From Ammoniphilus oxalaticus (GTDB lineage Bacteria > Bacillota > Bacilli > Aneurinibacillales > RAOX-1), in contig NZ_MCHY01000011.1 of the NCBI RefSeq assembly GCF_003609605.1, positions 62,001-126,000 of the forward strand: a stretch of DNA of 64,000 nucleotides, given 5' to 3'. The notes beneath the pieces were generated by a model. The model saw only the letters and a list, made by a program, of their open reading frames with translations. It did no database searches and had not been told where the DNA came from. A program made the translations under genes and the position numbers. Positions 21,526-30,973 of this stretch are shown here, one piece after another (the stretch's first letter is position 1; each line of letters opens with the position of its first letter).

Positions 21526-22356
21526 GTGAAAATATTTGCATTACATGGTCCAAGCGGCACTGGCAAAAGCGCCAGCGCCCTTGGCTTGGCCCATGAACAT
21601 CAGATTGAGGCGATCATTGATGATGGGCTGCTGATCTATCACGGCAAAAAAATCGCTGGCAAATCAGCGAAATATGAGAACACAACCGTCGCTGCAGTTA
21701 AACGGGCCATCTTTTTGAACAAGGCCCATGCGGAGGAAGTGAAACAAGCGCTGCGCCAATATCCAGTTAAACGTTTATTGATCATTGGCACTTCTAAACG
21801 GATGACACGCCGTATTCAACAGGCGCTTGAACTACCTGAAATCGATCATTTTATCGATATTACTGAAATTCGCGGGCCTTCTGAAATCAGGACTGCCCGT
21901 TTTCATCGCGGCATACAAGGCAAGCACTTAATTCCGATCCCGCGTGTACAAGTAGAACAAGACCTGATGCATCGTTTGATCGCCCAGGTTGATAAAATTT
22001 TTTCCGCTAAAAAGGAGGAACTAGGAGAAACAACAATCGTCCACCCCCCTTTTCAAATTGGAAAAATCCACATTTCGGAACAGGCCCTAAAAAAGATCGT
22101 AATCCACAGCAGCAATCCGTTTCGTTCAGTGGCAAAAATAAATAAGGTCAGGCTCGACTTCGATCACGTTCCAACCGCTCAAGTAGAATTGAGCTTAACA
22201 CTTAGACTTGAGGACAACATTCCACAAGTTACCGCGCAAATCCAAGCAGCCATTCATGACGCCTTCTTGCGCCATTTAGATTTGGAATTAGAACAAACGA
22301 ATATTCGAATTACGCGGATAGAATTCACGGCTTCGCCAAAAGAGGTTATCAATTAA
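21526..22356 (+). CDS. P-loop ATP-binding protein fused to Asp23-like domain
   Basis: This 276-residue protein has a Walker A motif GPSGTGKS at residues 8-15 and a nucleotide-binding-like N-terminal half with LLIIGTSKRM. Residues about 180-276 (GKIHISEQALKKIV, then alternating strands and NIPQVTAQIQAAIHD) resemble the Asp23/Gls24 envelope-stress fold. No classical signature for a known enzyme follows the P-loop, so the reaction is unknown. The GTG start has a weak AGGAAT-like site. It follows proC by about 50 bases and may share its transcript; its stop codon lies in the loop of the terminator. Confidence 0.7.
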   Translation: MKIFALHGPSGTGKSASALGLAHEHQIEAIIDDGLLIYHGKKIAGKSAKYENTTVAAVKRAIFLNKAHAEEVKQALRQYPVKRLLIIGTSKRMTRRIQQALELPEIDHFIDITEIRGPSEIRTARFHRGIQGKHLIPIPRVQVEQDLMHRLIAQVDKIFSAKKEELGETTIVHPPFQIGKIHISEQALKKIVIHSSNPFRSVAKINKVRLDFDHVPTAQVELSLTLRLEDNIPQVTAQIQAAIHDAFLRHLDLELEQTNIRITRIEFTASPKEVIN

Positions 22357-22375
22357 CACTGATAACCTCTTTTTT
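22342..22375 (+). terminator. Terminator overlapping the stop codon
   Basis: GAGGTTATC and GATAACCTC form a stem followed by TTTTTT. The TAA of the P-loop gene is in the loop. It ends the proBAC-containing transcript. Confidence 0.9.
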
Positions 22376-22468
22376 ATTGTATGTTTAATTTACCAGCTTA
22401 ATCTAGGCGGTAATCGGGAAAACCATAAGTGCATCTAAAAATTTGAGGGTTGGGGAGGTCTATCGTTA

Positions 22469-22759
22469 ATGCAAATGACAACGCAAAATCCTATGCATAA
22501 TCAACAACCGCTGATCATGACGCCACCTGCCGTGGTGACCACGAAAGACTCAATGTATTTAAAAGACGGAATGTCATGGTTGCTTTTGGCTGCAAAAAAA
22601 TGCGCGCACTATGCCAATGAAGCGGAATGTTCTCAAGTTCAACAAATGTTAAATCAAATGGGTCAACTACACTTAAAACATTACAAATTGTTATTGCGTC
22701 ATTGTCAAAACAACAACACCCAGCAGATGGCGCAGGTTCCACACATCCCGCAACAATAA
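22469..22759 (+). CDS. Small spore coat-like protein
   Basis: This 96-residue protein is rich in Gln, Asn and Met. It has a central helical segment (MYLKDGMSWLLLAAKKCAHYANEAE, key YLKD-x2-SW-x3-AAKKC) typical of small CotF-related, ferritin-like spore coat proteins of Bacillales. GGGGAGG precedes the ATG by about nine bases. It lies directly upstream of a clear CotF-family gene. A mother-cell role in coat assembly is inferred from family resemblance. Confidence 0.75.
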   Translation: MQMTTQNPMHNQQPLIMTPPAVVTTKDSMYLKDGMSWLLLAAKKCAHYANEAECSQVQQMLNQMGQLHLKHYKLLLRHCQNNNTQQMAQVPHIPQQ

Positions 22760-22796
22760 AACAAAACAATCATTTTATGAAAGGGGCCCTTTACGC

Positions 22797-23138
22797 ATGC
22801 AACAAAATCAGAACGTAATTAAAAACCCGCCGCCGGCCAATGAGCCTCAAGTTAAAGGACCAGAAATGAATGACCGTGATCGCTTAAATGATGCGTTAGC
22901 CGGAGCCAAATATTTAACGGATAGTTTTAACATCGCCGTCCGCGAAGCAAGCTTTGATGCGCTTCATCAAGATTATATGAAGATCTTAAATGAAACACAT
23001 CAAGCAGCGCGTCAATCCTTCTTATTAATGTTCCAAAAGGGCTGGTATAAGTTGGAGGCTGAGGAACAACAAAAATTGGACCAAGCCTACCAACAGTTTA
23101 GTAATTATTCCACACAATTCCCATATCCTGTACAATAA
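22797..23138 (+). CDS. CotF-family spore coat protein (YhcQ-like)
   Basis: This 113-residue protein has the coat-family core NDRDRLNDALAGAKYLTDSFN and a C-terminal WYKLEAEEQQKLDQAYQQF (key residues GWYKLEA and YQQFSNY). It is preceded by AAAGGGG and followed by a terminator. With the gene upstream it forms a two-gene coat unit. The fold is a ferritin-like helical bundle without obvious iron ligands. Confidence 0.85.
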   Translation: MQQNQNVIKNPPPANEPQVKGPEMNDRDRLNDALAGAKYLTDSFNIAVREASFDALHQDYMKILNETHQAARQSFLLMFQKGWYKLEAEEQQKLDQAYQQFSNYSTQFPYPVQ

Positions 23139-23149
23139 AGCAATAAAAA

Positions 23150-23179
23150 AAAGGTAGACGATTTACATCGTTTACCTTT
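23150..23179. terminator. Bidirectional terminator
   Basis: AAAGGTAGACGAT and ATCGTTTACCTTT pair, with A and T tracts on the two sides. It serves both the coat genes and the convergent YusU-like gene. Confidence 0.88.
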
Positions 23180-23180
23180 T

Positions 23181-23468
23181 TTATTTCGATTGGTTTAATG
23201 TAGCTTGATGCGCTCGAATTTGCTTTTTATTTTCCTCGTTTTGACGCTGGATTTGCTCAAATATTTCTCGAACTTTTCGCTTCGCATCTTGATGCTCCTC
23301 AATCGATGTCCAATGTTTGACGAGCGGCGGCATGACCTTTAACATATGGCTATACATACACCAAATTTTCACCATCTCGATGTTTTCATCGGTTGCTTCA
23401 CCTGTCAACAACTCTGTAAATTTATAAATCAAGCCATCTAACTCAGGCACCAATTTATTCGTTTCCAT
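23181..23468 (-). CDS. YusU-like DUF2573 protein
   Basis: This 95-residue soluble helical protein resembles the DUF2573 (YusU) family: LDGLIYKFTELLTGE, then VKIWCMYSHMLKVMPPLVKHW. The function is unknown. GGGGGTG precedes the ATG. It is monocistronic and convergent with the coat genes. Confidence 0.8.
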   Translation of the reverse strand: METNKLVPELDGLIYKFTELLTGEATDENIEMVKIWCMYSHMLKVMPPLVKHWTSIEEHQDAKRKVREIFEQIQRQNEENKKQIRAHQATLNQSK

Positions 23469-23617
23469 TCCATCAACACCCCCATATCTACAGATTATTA
23501 TACCTTTTGCACTATACTTAAGTTAATTACATTCTTTCAATAGTTCGCTTTTTTGTCAACTCTAGAGGCAGCTATTTCACACATTAAACAAATAATTAGA
23601 AAAAGAGGAGATTTTAT

Positions 23618-23932
23618 ATGGAAAAAAGATTTAGCGAAATGAGCAAGGCAGAATTAGATCGTCAACTTCTACACTTAAAAGAATCGGCTATGAAAAAGCA
23701 TCAGGCTGGCTTCTATTCTGAAGCGGCTGTTTACGAACAAAAGTTTTACTTTGCAAAATCTTACCTGATCGACACTACGCGCTTTCAAGTGAATACAGAG
23801 TACTACGTCATCGGAGAAGAACAACCTTTTACGTTACATTACATACGCGGTCGAATGGCCTGGGGACATTTCGCGGACTCAACTGAAGAAATCGCATTTC
23901 CAATCGCAAAATTAGCGCGTAAAGAAAGCTAA
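23618..23932 (+). CDS. YfhH-like DUF1811 protein
   Basis: This 104-residue protein begins MEKRFSEMSKAELDRQLLHL and continues with an AVYEQKFYFAKSYLID helix and an SH3-like strand region (YYVIGEEQPFTLHYIRGRMAWG). This matches the YfhH family of unknown function. GAGGAG lies upstream of the ATG. A small cupredoxin gene follows 20 bases later, possibly in the same transcript. Confidence 0.82.
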   Translation: MEKRFSEMSKAELDRQLLHLKESAMKKHQAGFYSEAAVYEQKFYFAKSYLIDTTRFQVNTEYYVIGEEQPFTLHYIRGRMAWGHFADSTEEIAFPIAKLARKES

Positions 23933-23951
23933 ACCTCCTCATACTAACCGT

Positions 23952-24311
23952 ATGAATAACGTAAAACAAACCAAACTCACTATTTTGATTCTCATGTTGT
24001 TACTGACTTTGTGGACAAATCCCATGGAAGCGGCTCAGCCAAAAATAATTGTGATGTCAGAGCAAGGATTCATTCCGCAACAGATGGCTTTTAAAAAAGG
24101 AGCCCAGGTCGAATTGATTGTACACAATCAGGGAAAACTGGCGCGCCGTTTCGTTATCCCTGGCTTTGCCGTCACTTCCCCATTTTTAATGGAGGGAGAA
24201 ATGGCTTCTATTCGTTTTATACCGAATCAAACGGGCAGCTTCCCGATTCAAGGCGCGACATCCCATACCGCAGAAGACCCGTTGATCGGTTCCTTCGTCA
24301 TAACGGAATGA
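23952..24311 (+). CDS. Exported cupredoxin-like protein
   Basis: This 119-residue protein has a signal peptide (KQTKLTILILMLLLTLWT, likely cleavage near MEA-A at about residue 28) and one cupredoxin-type beta sandwich. QGFIPQQMAFKKGAQVELIVHNQG and the terminal DPLIGSFVITE are typical of plastocyanin-like domains. A His is present in TSHTAED, but the usual Cys ligand is missing, so copper binding is doubtful. No strong ribosome site is obvious; it may be coupled to the gene before it. Confidence 0.75.
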   Translation: MNNVKQTKLTILILMLLLTLWTNPMEAAQPKIIVMSEQGFIPQQMAFKKGAQVELIVHNQGKLARRFVIPGFAVTSPFLMEGEMASIRFIPNQTGSFPIQGATSHTAEDPLIGSFVITE

Positions 24312-24342
24312 AACAGGCAGAACCACTTGGTTCTGCCTGTTT
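24311..24342. terminator. Bidirectional terminator
   Basis: AAACAGGCAGAACC and GGTTCTGCCTGTTT form a perfect 14-bp stem between the cupredoxin gene and convergent ispH. Confidence 0.88.
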
Positions 24343-24350
24343 CATCTAAC

Positions 24351-25295
24351 TTATGATTTTACTGTAGGTAAAATCTTTGACATGTTCACCGTGCGCGACG
24401 TTGCCCACGTACTCGGATCCGCTTCCTCAAATTGTTCAAGGTAACGTATCACTTCGCGCGTGATCGGTGTTGGAGTTGAGGCCCCAGAGGTGACAGCCAC
24501 TTTTTTCTTACCCAACAACCACTCTTTTTCTATCTCCGTTACATCTCCGATCCGATACGCTTCAGTGCCCGCAATTTCTTTCGAAACCTGAGCTAGTCGA
24601 TTTGAGTTGTTGCTCATCGGATCCCCAACCACAATCAATAAATCCGCTTCTTTCGCCTGTTCAGCGACGGCTTCCTGGCGAACTTGGGTAGCCAAGCAAA
24701 TTTCATTGTGTATTTCAGCGTGGGGGTACTTCGCAATACATCGATTCATGATATCTTTTATATCCCACTGACTCATTGTCGTTTGATTGGTGACGATAAT
24801 CTTATCGTTCTCCAGCTGCAATTGTTCCGCGTCTTGTAATGTTTCAACAAGATGAACCTCCCGCGGAGCGTTGCCTAAGGCCCCTTCTGGCTCAGGATGA
24901 CCCCGCTTACCGATATAAATCACATCAAAACCGTCCGCTACCTTTTCTTTAATTAAATCATGCGTCCTCGTCACATCAGGGCAGGTAGCATCAACGACCA
25001 TTAACCCCTTTTCGCGGGCCTTTTGCTTAACCTGAGGAGAGACGCCGTGAGCCGTAAAAATAACCGTTCCTTTGTCTATCTCTTCAAGCATACTCAAACG
25101 ATCAGGGCCGTCCAACGTAATGATCCCCTCGCGCTCAAAAGCGTCAACAACGTGACTATTATGCACAATCATCCCTAAAATGTATATGGGTCGAGGAAAA
25201 TCAAAGTTTCTTGCCGTCTGCTGGGCCAACACCATCGCGTCAACGACACCATAGCAGTACCCTCTTGGGCTAATTTTTAATACTTCCAGCTTCAT
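24351..25295 (-). CDS. ispH: HMB-PP reductase IspH (LytB)
   Basis: This 314-residue [4Fe-4S] enzyme makes IPP and DMAPP in the last step of the methylerythritol phosphate pathway. The three cluster cysteines lie in [15 protein letters not shown] and EICLATQ. HxH-like histidines occur in IVHNSH and FTAHGVS, and SASTPTP-like SGASTPTP closes the active site. The ATG at 25295 matches B. subtilis length; a six-codon extension lacks support. It depends on Fe-S assembly such as the suf operon in this window. Confidence 0.95.
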   Translation of the reverse strand: MKLEVLKISPRGYCYGVVDAMVLAQQTARNFDFPRPIYILGMIVHNSHVVDAFEREGIITLDGPDRLSMLEEIDKGTVIFTAHGVSPQVKQKAREKGLMVVDATCPDVTRTHDLIKEKVADGFDVIYIGKRGHPEPEGALGNAPREVHLVETLQDAEQLQLENDKIIVTNQTTMSQWDIKDIMNRCIAKYPHAEIHNEICLATQVRQEAVAEQAKEADLLIVVGDPMSNNSNRLAQVSKEIAGTEAYRIGDVTEIEKEWLLGKKKVAVTSGASTPTPITREVIRYLEQFEEADPSTWATSRTVNMSKILPTVKS

Positions 25296-25386
25296 CCCTC
25301 CCCTTTCAATCATTTATTATAGCTGTTTCACAGCGAGACCGCATCTTCAAACATGTTGAATTTTTTTAGCGGAAGAAAAAGGGCAA

Positions 25387-25411
25387 AAAACCGCTCAAAA
25401 AGAGCGGTTTT
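25387..25411 (-). terminator. Terminator of the DUF2759 gene
   Basis: AAAACCGCTC and GAGCGGTTTT pair around AAAAA. It directly follows the stop at 25413, and a T tract follows on the minus strand. Confidence 0.9.
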
Positions 25412-25412
25412 T

Positions 25413-25565
25413 TTACATTAAGATAGCTAACACAGTTGTAAATCCGAAGGTTAAAGTGGAGATTGCGGACACTGCAAAGCCGAAGACGTTCCCTTGTTGC
25501 TTTGTTTGCTTCAGCCCATATGCGCATAGTAAAGTAACAAGCGCTAAAATCACAATCATGACCAT
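25413..25565 (-). CDS. DUF2759-like small membrane protein (50 aa)
   Basis: This 50-residue protein has two hydrophobic helices (MVMIVILALVTLLCAYGLK and FGFAVSAISTLTFGFTTVLAI) separated by a KQTKQQGN loop. It matches the DUF2759 family pattern in Bacillales. AGAGGTG lies seven bases before the ATG at 25565 and a strong terminator follows the stop. A longer open frame in another register covers the same bases but has no signals. The function is unknown. Confidence 0.75.
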   Translation of the reverse strand: MVMIVILALVTLLCAYGLKQTKQQGNVFGFAVSAISTLTFGFTTVLAILM

Positions 25566-25683
25566 GAAAGTTCACCTCTCTATCCATCAAACGATACTTG
25601 GATCAGACTTATCTTCTCTATTGTAGAATTTTTAGGACAAAGAGTAAACTACTTTTAACAATTTGGTTATGTTTTTATAATGA

Positions 25684-26340
25684 TTAAGACGGTGATTCGT
25701 TTGCAGCGCATTCAAACTCCACATACTTTGGTTCGCCCTGTGTAATCTGTACTTGACCGCTCGTCTCATCCGTAATCCACTGAAGTAACGGTTGTTCTTG
25801 ACCTGATTCCACCAGCACAGTAACAACAACCGACTCCAGGTACGTAATCTCATCGATAATATAATCTTGGCGAGCCCGCAATTCATTTTCAATCTTACCC
25901 AAAAAAGTGTAGTCCAATTCAAATTGGTATGTTTCATGCAACACCCGTTCGACAAGCATGCCTGCTTTCAATGCTTCTGATGCGCTTCTGCCGTAGGCTC
26001 GGATAAGTCCCCCAGCGCCAAGCTTAATACCCCCGAAGTAACGCGTAATAACGACAACGGTATCTTTAACTTGATTTCTTTTCAACACCTCTAGGATCGG
26101 TTTCCCCGCGGTTCCGCTCGGCTCACCGTCGTCATCCGCTTTTTGAATATCGTCGTGTTCCCCTACAAGATAGGCAGAACAATTATGTGTTGCATCCCAA
26201 TGCTTCTTTTTTATGGTAGAAATAAACGCGCGGGCTTCCTCTTCAGACTCTGCGCGTTGCGCATAGCAAATAAAGCGGGATCGATTGATCTCGATCTCCG
26301 TTTCGCCAAAGCCTGCTACGGTTAAATATTTTTTGATCAA
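25684..26340 (-). CDS. IMPACT-family protein YvyE/YigZ
   Basis: This 218-residue protein has the UPF0029 (IMPACT) N-terminal domain, with HNCSAYLVGE, DDDGEPSGTAGKPIL and VVITRYFGGIKLGAGGLIRAY (key motif RYFGGxKLGxGGL). It has a smaller C-terminal domain. Homologues bind ribosomes or nucleic acids, and the exact role is unsettled. It is monocistronic. Confidence 0.9.
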   Translation of the reverse strand: MIKKYLTVAGFGETEIEINRSRFICYAQRAESEEEARAFISTIKKKHWDATHNCSAYLVGEHDDIQKADDDGEPSGTAGKPILEVLKRNQVKDTVVVITRYFGGIKLGAGGLIRAYGRSASEALKAGMLVERVLHETYQFELDYTFLGKIENELRARQDYIIDEITYLESVVVTVLVESGQEQPLLQWITDETSGQVQITQGEPKYVEFECAANESPS

Positions 26341-26410
26341 TCCGTTTCACACCCCTTCGCAGCGCCTCTTCAATTATAGCATAGAGCGCGCGGCGAGGCA
26401 GATGCTTCGC

Positions 26411-27532
26411 TTAGGAGTCGCTTAAAAGCGCTTCAAGTTGTGTAAACGGCAAACCATGCGCTTCCGCGACAGCGCGGTAAGTAACCTGGCCTTCAGCAAT
26501 GTTCACGCCTTTAGCGAGCGGACGATTATCTCGAGCGGCTTGCTTCCACCCTTTGTTCGCGATTTGCACGCCATATGGAACCGTCACGTTCGTCAATGCG
26601 ACTGTCGATGTGCGCGCAACCGCTCCAGGAATATTCGCTACAGCATAATGAAGAACGCCATGCTTTACATAGGTTGGATTGCTATGCGTCGTAATCCGAT
26701 CAATCGTTTCAATTGAACCACCCTGGTCAATCGCCACATCAACAATCACAGAACCTGGTTGCATTGTTTTTACCATCTCTTCGCTTACTAACCGCGGCGC
26801 CCGCGATCCAGGAATTAATACAGCGCCTACGAGTAAATCCGCTTTTTTGACCGCTTCCGCTAAATTGTAGCTGTTAGACATAAGCGTCTTTAAACGACCT
26901 TGAAACTGATCGTCTAACTGGCGCAAGCGATCCACATTAATGTCTAAAAGCGTGACATTCGCCCCTAGACCGATTGCCATTTTTGCCGCATTGGCGCCAA
27001 CAATCCCGCCGCCAACAATAACGACCTCCCCAGGGGCAACTCCTGCAACCCCTCCAAGCAGCACACCTTTTCCACCTTTGGATTTCTCAAGAAACTGAGC
27101 CCCAATTTGAACGGCCATTCTGCCCGCCACTTCACTCATCGGTGTCAGCAACGGCAAAGCGCCATTGTCTAATTGAATTGTTTCATAAGCAATCGCCGTT
27201 ACCTTTTTGTCCACAAGCGCTTTCGTTAATGCTGGCTCCGGAGCAAGATGAAGATATGTATAAATAATCATATCTTCGCGAAAAAAATCATATTCTTCCG
27301 CAAGCGGTTCTTTTACTTTAACAATCATATCCGCGGCCCACGCTTGTTTTGCGTCAGGGACAATCGTCGCTCCCGCCGCTCGATAATTCTCATCTGTAAA
27401 ACCGCTGCCCATTCCCGCGTTTGATTGTACACGCACTTCGTGTCCACTGCCAACAAATGAGACGACCCCCGCAGGTGTCAATCCAACTCGATCCTCATTA
27501 TCTTTAATTTCTGTAGGAACGCCAATAATCAT
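26411..27532 (-). CDS. ald: Alanine dehydrogenase
   Basis: This enzyme of about 373 residues interconverts alanine with pyruvate, ammonia and [32 protein letters not shown] (active-site His), the NAD motif [18 protein letters not shown] and DQGGS are present. The ATG at 27532 is chosen by homology; ATGs 3-4 codons upstream next to GAGGGG are alternatives. In sporeformers the enzyme supports growth on alanine and sporulation. Confidence 0.94.
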   Translation of the reverse strand: MIIGVPTEIKDNEDRVGLTPAGVVSFVGSGHEVRVQSNAGMGSGFTDENYRAAGATIVPDAKQAWAADMIVKVKEPLAEEYDFFREDMIIYTYLHLAPEPALTKALVDKKVTAIAYETIQLDNGALPLLTPMSEVAGRMAVQIGAQFLEKSKGGKGVLLGGVAGVAPGEVVIVGGGIVGANAAKMAIGLGANVTLLDINVDRLRQLDDQFQGRLKTLMSNSYNLAEAVKKADLLVGAVLIPGSRAPRLVSEEMVKTMQPGSVIVDVAIDQGGSIETIDRITTHSNPTYVKHGVLHYAVANIPGAVARTSTVALTNVTVPYGVQIANKGWKQAARDNRPLAKGVNIAEGQVTYRAVAEAHGLPFTQLEALLSDS

Positions 27533-27658
27533 TACTTCCATCATCCCCTCAAATAATTTCACTGGTACAATATTTTTATTATAACGTATCTACGTTTTCT
27601 TAACCTGTGTCAAGGACAAAATTTAACACTTTTTTTGAAAATTACGCAATTTGACCTT

Positions 27659-28876
27659 TTAGCCGGATCGCCGCAACATAAAATCCTCTGTTTGTTCTTC
27701 ACGCTTTTCCACATTACGTAAATACCAGCAACCTGTAAACGTAATTGTCAAAATGAGCAAATCTCCAAGCACGACCCCAGGCCAACGCCACACATTCCAA
27801 AACCAGCCGAGATAAACACTGCCTAGACTCCCCCCTAAATAATAAGAAACAAGGTATAAGCTCGAGGCGCTCGCTCGAGCAAACATCACATGACTGTTCA
27901 CCCAGCTTGCGGATAACGAATGGGAAAAAAAGAAACTAAAACAGATTAAAATTAACCCAATTAAAATGACAATTAACGATGGGTGCAGCGTACAGATCAA
28001 ACCAAGGGCAAGCAGAATAATCCCAACTTTTAAACAACTCATCTTCCCCCAACGCTGGGACAACCTCCCCGCTACCGTCGATCCGATTGAACCCGCAAAA
28101 TAAGTCAAAAAAAGCAATCCGAGAAATGTAGGCGATAAGTTGTACGGATCGGCGCTTAACCGAAATGTCATGTAATTAAAACTGCCTAAAAAAACAAAAA
28201 AATGAAGCCCGCCAATTAAAAAAGCGACCCGCAATGTTCGATTTTTCACATGCTCTATCATCGCGTTCGTCGCTTCACGAAAGTGAAACGGTATTTTTTG
28301 AAATCGCTTAGAAGGAGGCAGCAACTTATGAAAACTAAAGACGAACCCGAGGCTGATGATCCCAATTACGAAAAAGGAGGCTTTCCAACCCCATAGATCG
28401 GCAATCACGCCACTAGAGAGTCGGCCCGACATCCCGCCTAAACTATTGGCGCTAATATACATACCCATTCCGAGCGACAACGCGCCCGGGGAAAATTCTT
28501 CTGACATGTAGGCCATCGCGATCGCTGGCAAGCCAGCCAGAAAAAATCCTTGCAGAGCCCGGAAAGTGAGCAACCAATAATAATTCGTTGCGAAACCACA
28601 TACAACGGTCATCGCCACTGCTCCGAACATCGTCCAATTCATAATTGATTTTCGTCCAATGGCATCTGAGATTGGGCCGTAGATCAACAGAGACAAACTA
28701 ATACTAAATGTTACAATCGACAAAGAGAGACTGGCCGTGGCCGGGCTGATCTGGAATTGATCGGTGAACAGAGGCAACAATGGCTGTGTTAAATAGATCA
28801 TCGCAAACACAAAGTAGGAGGCCAAACTTAAAGCGATCACTGCTCTCCAATATGCTTTTGTTCCTTGTTCGATCAC
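27659..28876 (-). CDS. MFS transporter (AraJ/YnfM-like efflux)
   Basis: This protein of about 405 residues has twelve predicted helices. It has the MFS loop YGPISDAIGRKSIM between helices 2 and 3 and a central loop before PFHFREATNAM. It resembles YnfM/YdhP-type sugar or drug efflux carriers; the substrate is unknown. AAGGTGGG six bases before a GTG at 28876 is the best start; an upstream 29-codon extension is unlikely. It is monocistronic. Confidence 0.85.
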   Translation of the reverse strand: MIEQGTKAYWRAVIALSLASYFVFAMIYLTQPLLPLFTDQFQISPATASLSLSIVTFSISLSLLIYGPISDAIGRKSIMNWTMFGAVAMTVVCGFATNYYWLLTFRALQGFFLAGLPAIAMAYMSEEFSPGALSLGMGMYISANSLGGMSGRLSSGVIADLWGWKASFFVIGIISLGFVFSFHKLLPPSKRFQKIPFHFREATNAMIEHVKNRTLRVAFLIGGLHFFVFLGSFNYMTFRLSADPYNLSPTFLGLLFLTYFAGSIGSTVAGRLSQRWGKMSCLKVGIILLALGLICTLHPSLIVILIGLILICFSFFFSHSLSASWVNSHVMFARASASSLYLVSYYLGGSLGSVYLGWFWNVWRWPGVVLGDLLILTITFTGCWYLRNVEKREEQTEDFMLRRSG

Positions 28877-29005
28877 GTTCGTCCCACCTTCCCGTTTACG
28901 ACCAAATGTATGTAACAATAATAGCATGATTATTCCCAATAAGTGTTCGCAAATTGTGAACAATTGTTATAAATCTTAAAGGAGGCAGAGTAAGCGGACA
29001 CCCGC

Positions 29006-30874
29006 CTACTCCTCCTGTAGCAGCTTTTCTAACTCGTCTAACGTTTCACTAAAACCTTGCAACGCTTGCTTCATGACTTTTGCTGAAGTCATATCGACCC
29101 CCGCTGCCTTTAAAATAGCGATCGGTTCATCTGAATCACCCGCTGCCAAAAAAACATTCAGATATCGCTCAACAGCCGGCTTTCCTACTTCTTTCATCTG
29201 CTGGGCAAATGCGTTCGCCGCGGCAAAGCCCGTCGCATATTGATACACATAATAGTTTCGGTAGAAGTGAGGGATGCGGGCCCAGCCTAATGTAGCCGCT
29301 TCATCGACTTCCAAACTCGGTCCGAAATACTTTTGCATCAAAGAGCCGTATAAGTCTTTTAGCGTTTGAGCCGTCAGTCCCTCTCCCTTTTCAATTTTTT
29401 CATGAATTTGTTGTTCGAACTCAGCAAACATTGTTTGTAAAAACAATGTGCCCGTATAGTCCTCTAACCGTTGATTTAAGATTTTTATTTTTTCCTGCTT
29501 TGTTTTTGCCTGTTTGTACATCTCTTCAAATAACAGCGCTTCGTTTGTCGTTGAAGCCACTTCTGCAGTAAAGATCGGATAGCCGGCATTTAAGTACGGC
29601 TGCTGTTTATTTGAAAAGTACGTATGCGCAGCATGGCCAAGCTCATGAGCTAGCGTGTATACATCATCCATTGTTCCTTGGTAATTGAGCAAAATAAACG
29701 GATGCGTGTCATAGGCCCCCCATTGATAAGCGCCCGCCCGTTTTCCAGGCGTATGGTAGACATCGATCCACCGCTCGTTAAAGGCCGTTTTCAACATCTC
29801 ATTGTATTCATCGCCAAGCGCGCCTAATCCTTCTAACGCGCGTTGCTTTGCTTTTTCAAACGGAATATACTCCTCCCCTCCCCGCGTAAATGGCACATAC
29901 AAATCGTAGAGGCGTAGCTTGTCCAGCCGACCGACCTTCTTTTTAAGGTCAATATAGCGATGCAGTTCCGGTAAATGCTTGTTCACACTGTTAATTAAGT
30001 TATCGTAAACTGAGATCGGAATTTGATTCGATTCCAAACTTGCCTGACGCGATGTCGGATATTTTCTTACATCCGAATAGAAAACGTTTTTCTTAACTTC
30101 TGCCGTGAGCACTTGAGCAAATGTGTCCTGAAATTGTAGCATCGTTCGATAATAAGCATCATAGGCGCGCCTACGCACCTCGCGATTTTCACTTTTTATA
30201 AACGAAGCATAATTTGAAGGAGTAAGCGTCACATCTTTGCCGCTCTCATCTTTAATCGTGGGATACGTCATATCTTTTGTCAGCATCCCAAAAATACTGC
30301 CAGGCGCTTCTGCTAATACGCCGCTTCTAGCCAATACTTGCTCCATCTCCTTCGGCAAGGTATGATCCTTACTATCAATTTTCGCTTGGATCCACCGATG
30401 ATAATCGGCTAATTTCGGATCCTTCAACAACGACTTCATTTTATCAACTGGGATCGCCAGTAACTCAGGTGTAAAAAAAGAAGTCTTTTCACTAATCTTA
30501 ATCGCTACATCGCCCGCTTGAGCCACGAACTGTTGATATTCAGAATCTGCCTTGTTCGTATGAAAGGATAGGGTCGCATACGCATACGCCTTTTCAAATG
30601 TTCGGTTTAAATCTACGTACAGATCAATCGCATCCTTAAGCCGATCCGCGGTTCGGTCCAACTTTCCCGACATCTTAGATAATTTCTCGGCTAATTGTTC
30701 ACTTTTTGCTAAATCTTCCTTCCACGCTTCCGGTGTCGAATAAAGATCTTCCATTCTCCATTTATACTGGGTTGGAATCTCCTCGCGCGTTTCATATTTA
30801 ACAGCGGCCTCGATTTGCAAGGGGCTTCCAGTAAACACACAACTAAAGGCAAGTAAAACACTAACAAAGGTCAT
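29006..30874 (-). CDS. Secreted oligoendopeptidase F (M3B)
   Basis: This 622-residue M3-family zinc peptidase has the PepF N-terminal domain (QYKWRMEDLYSTPEAW) and the metal site HELGHAAHT (about residue 415), with a downstream Glu in EVAST-TNEAL. Most PepF enzymes are cytosolic, but this one has a hydrophobic signal-like N-terminus cut near IEAA. From the ATG at 30874 the signal lacks positive charges. Extending to a CTG at 30889, after GGAGAG, adds MRKLR, a good n-region, so a non-AUG start is plausible. It may degrade peptides outside the membrane. Confidence 0.88.
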   Translation of the reverse strand: MTFVSVLLAFSCVFTGSPLQIEAAVKYETREEIPTQYKWRMEDLYSTPEAWKEDLAKSEQLAEKLSKMSGKLDRTADRLKDAIDLYVDLNRTFEKAYAYATLSFHTNKADSEYQQFVAQAGDVAIKISEKTSFFTPELLAIPVDKMKSLLKDPKLADYHRWIQAKIDSKDHTLPKEMEQVLARSGVLAEAPGSIFGMLTKDMTYPTIKDESGKDVTLTPSNYASFIKSENREVRRRAYDAYYRTMLQFQDTFAQVLTAEVKKNVFYSDVRKYPTSRQASLESNQIPISVYDNLINSVNKHLPELHRYIDLKKKVGRLDKLRLYDLYVPFTRGGEEYIPFEKAKQRALEGLGALGDEYNEMLKTAFNERWIDVYHTPGKRAGAYQWGAYDTHPFILLNYQGTMDDVYTLAHELGHAAHTYFSNKQQPYLNAGYPIFTAEVASTTNEALLFEEMYKQAKTKQEKIKILNQRLEDYTGTLFLQTMFAEFEQQIHEKIEKGEGLTAQTLKDLYGSLMQKYFGPSLEVDEAATLGWARIPHFYRNYYVYQYATGFAAANAFAQQMKEVGKPAVERYLNVFLAAGDSDEPIAILKAAGVDMTSAKVMKQALQGFSETLDELEKLLQEE

Positions 30875-30973
30875 CCTTAGTTTTCGCAGAATTGATCTCT
30901 CCTTTCCCTTTAAATGTAGTAAATGGTATGATAATGAAGGATCAAGCTTAATTCAATGTAGGAGGATATACGT

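Noticed and set aside
25366-25590. 74-codon minus-strand frame
   Set aside because: It overlaps the better supported DUF2759 frame in another register, runs through its terminator and has Cys/Phe-rich, unlikely protein sequence.
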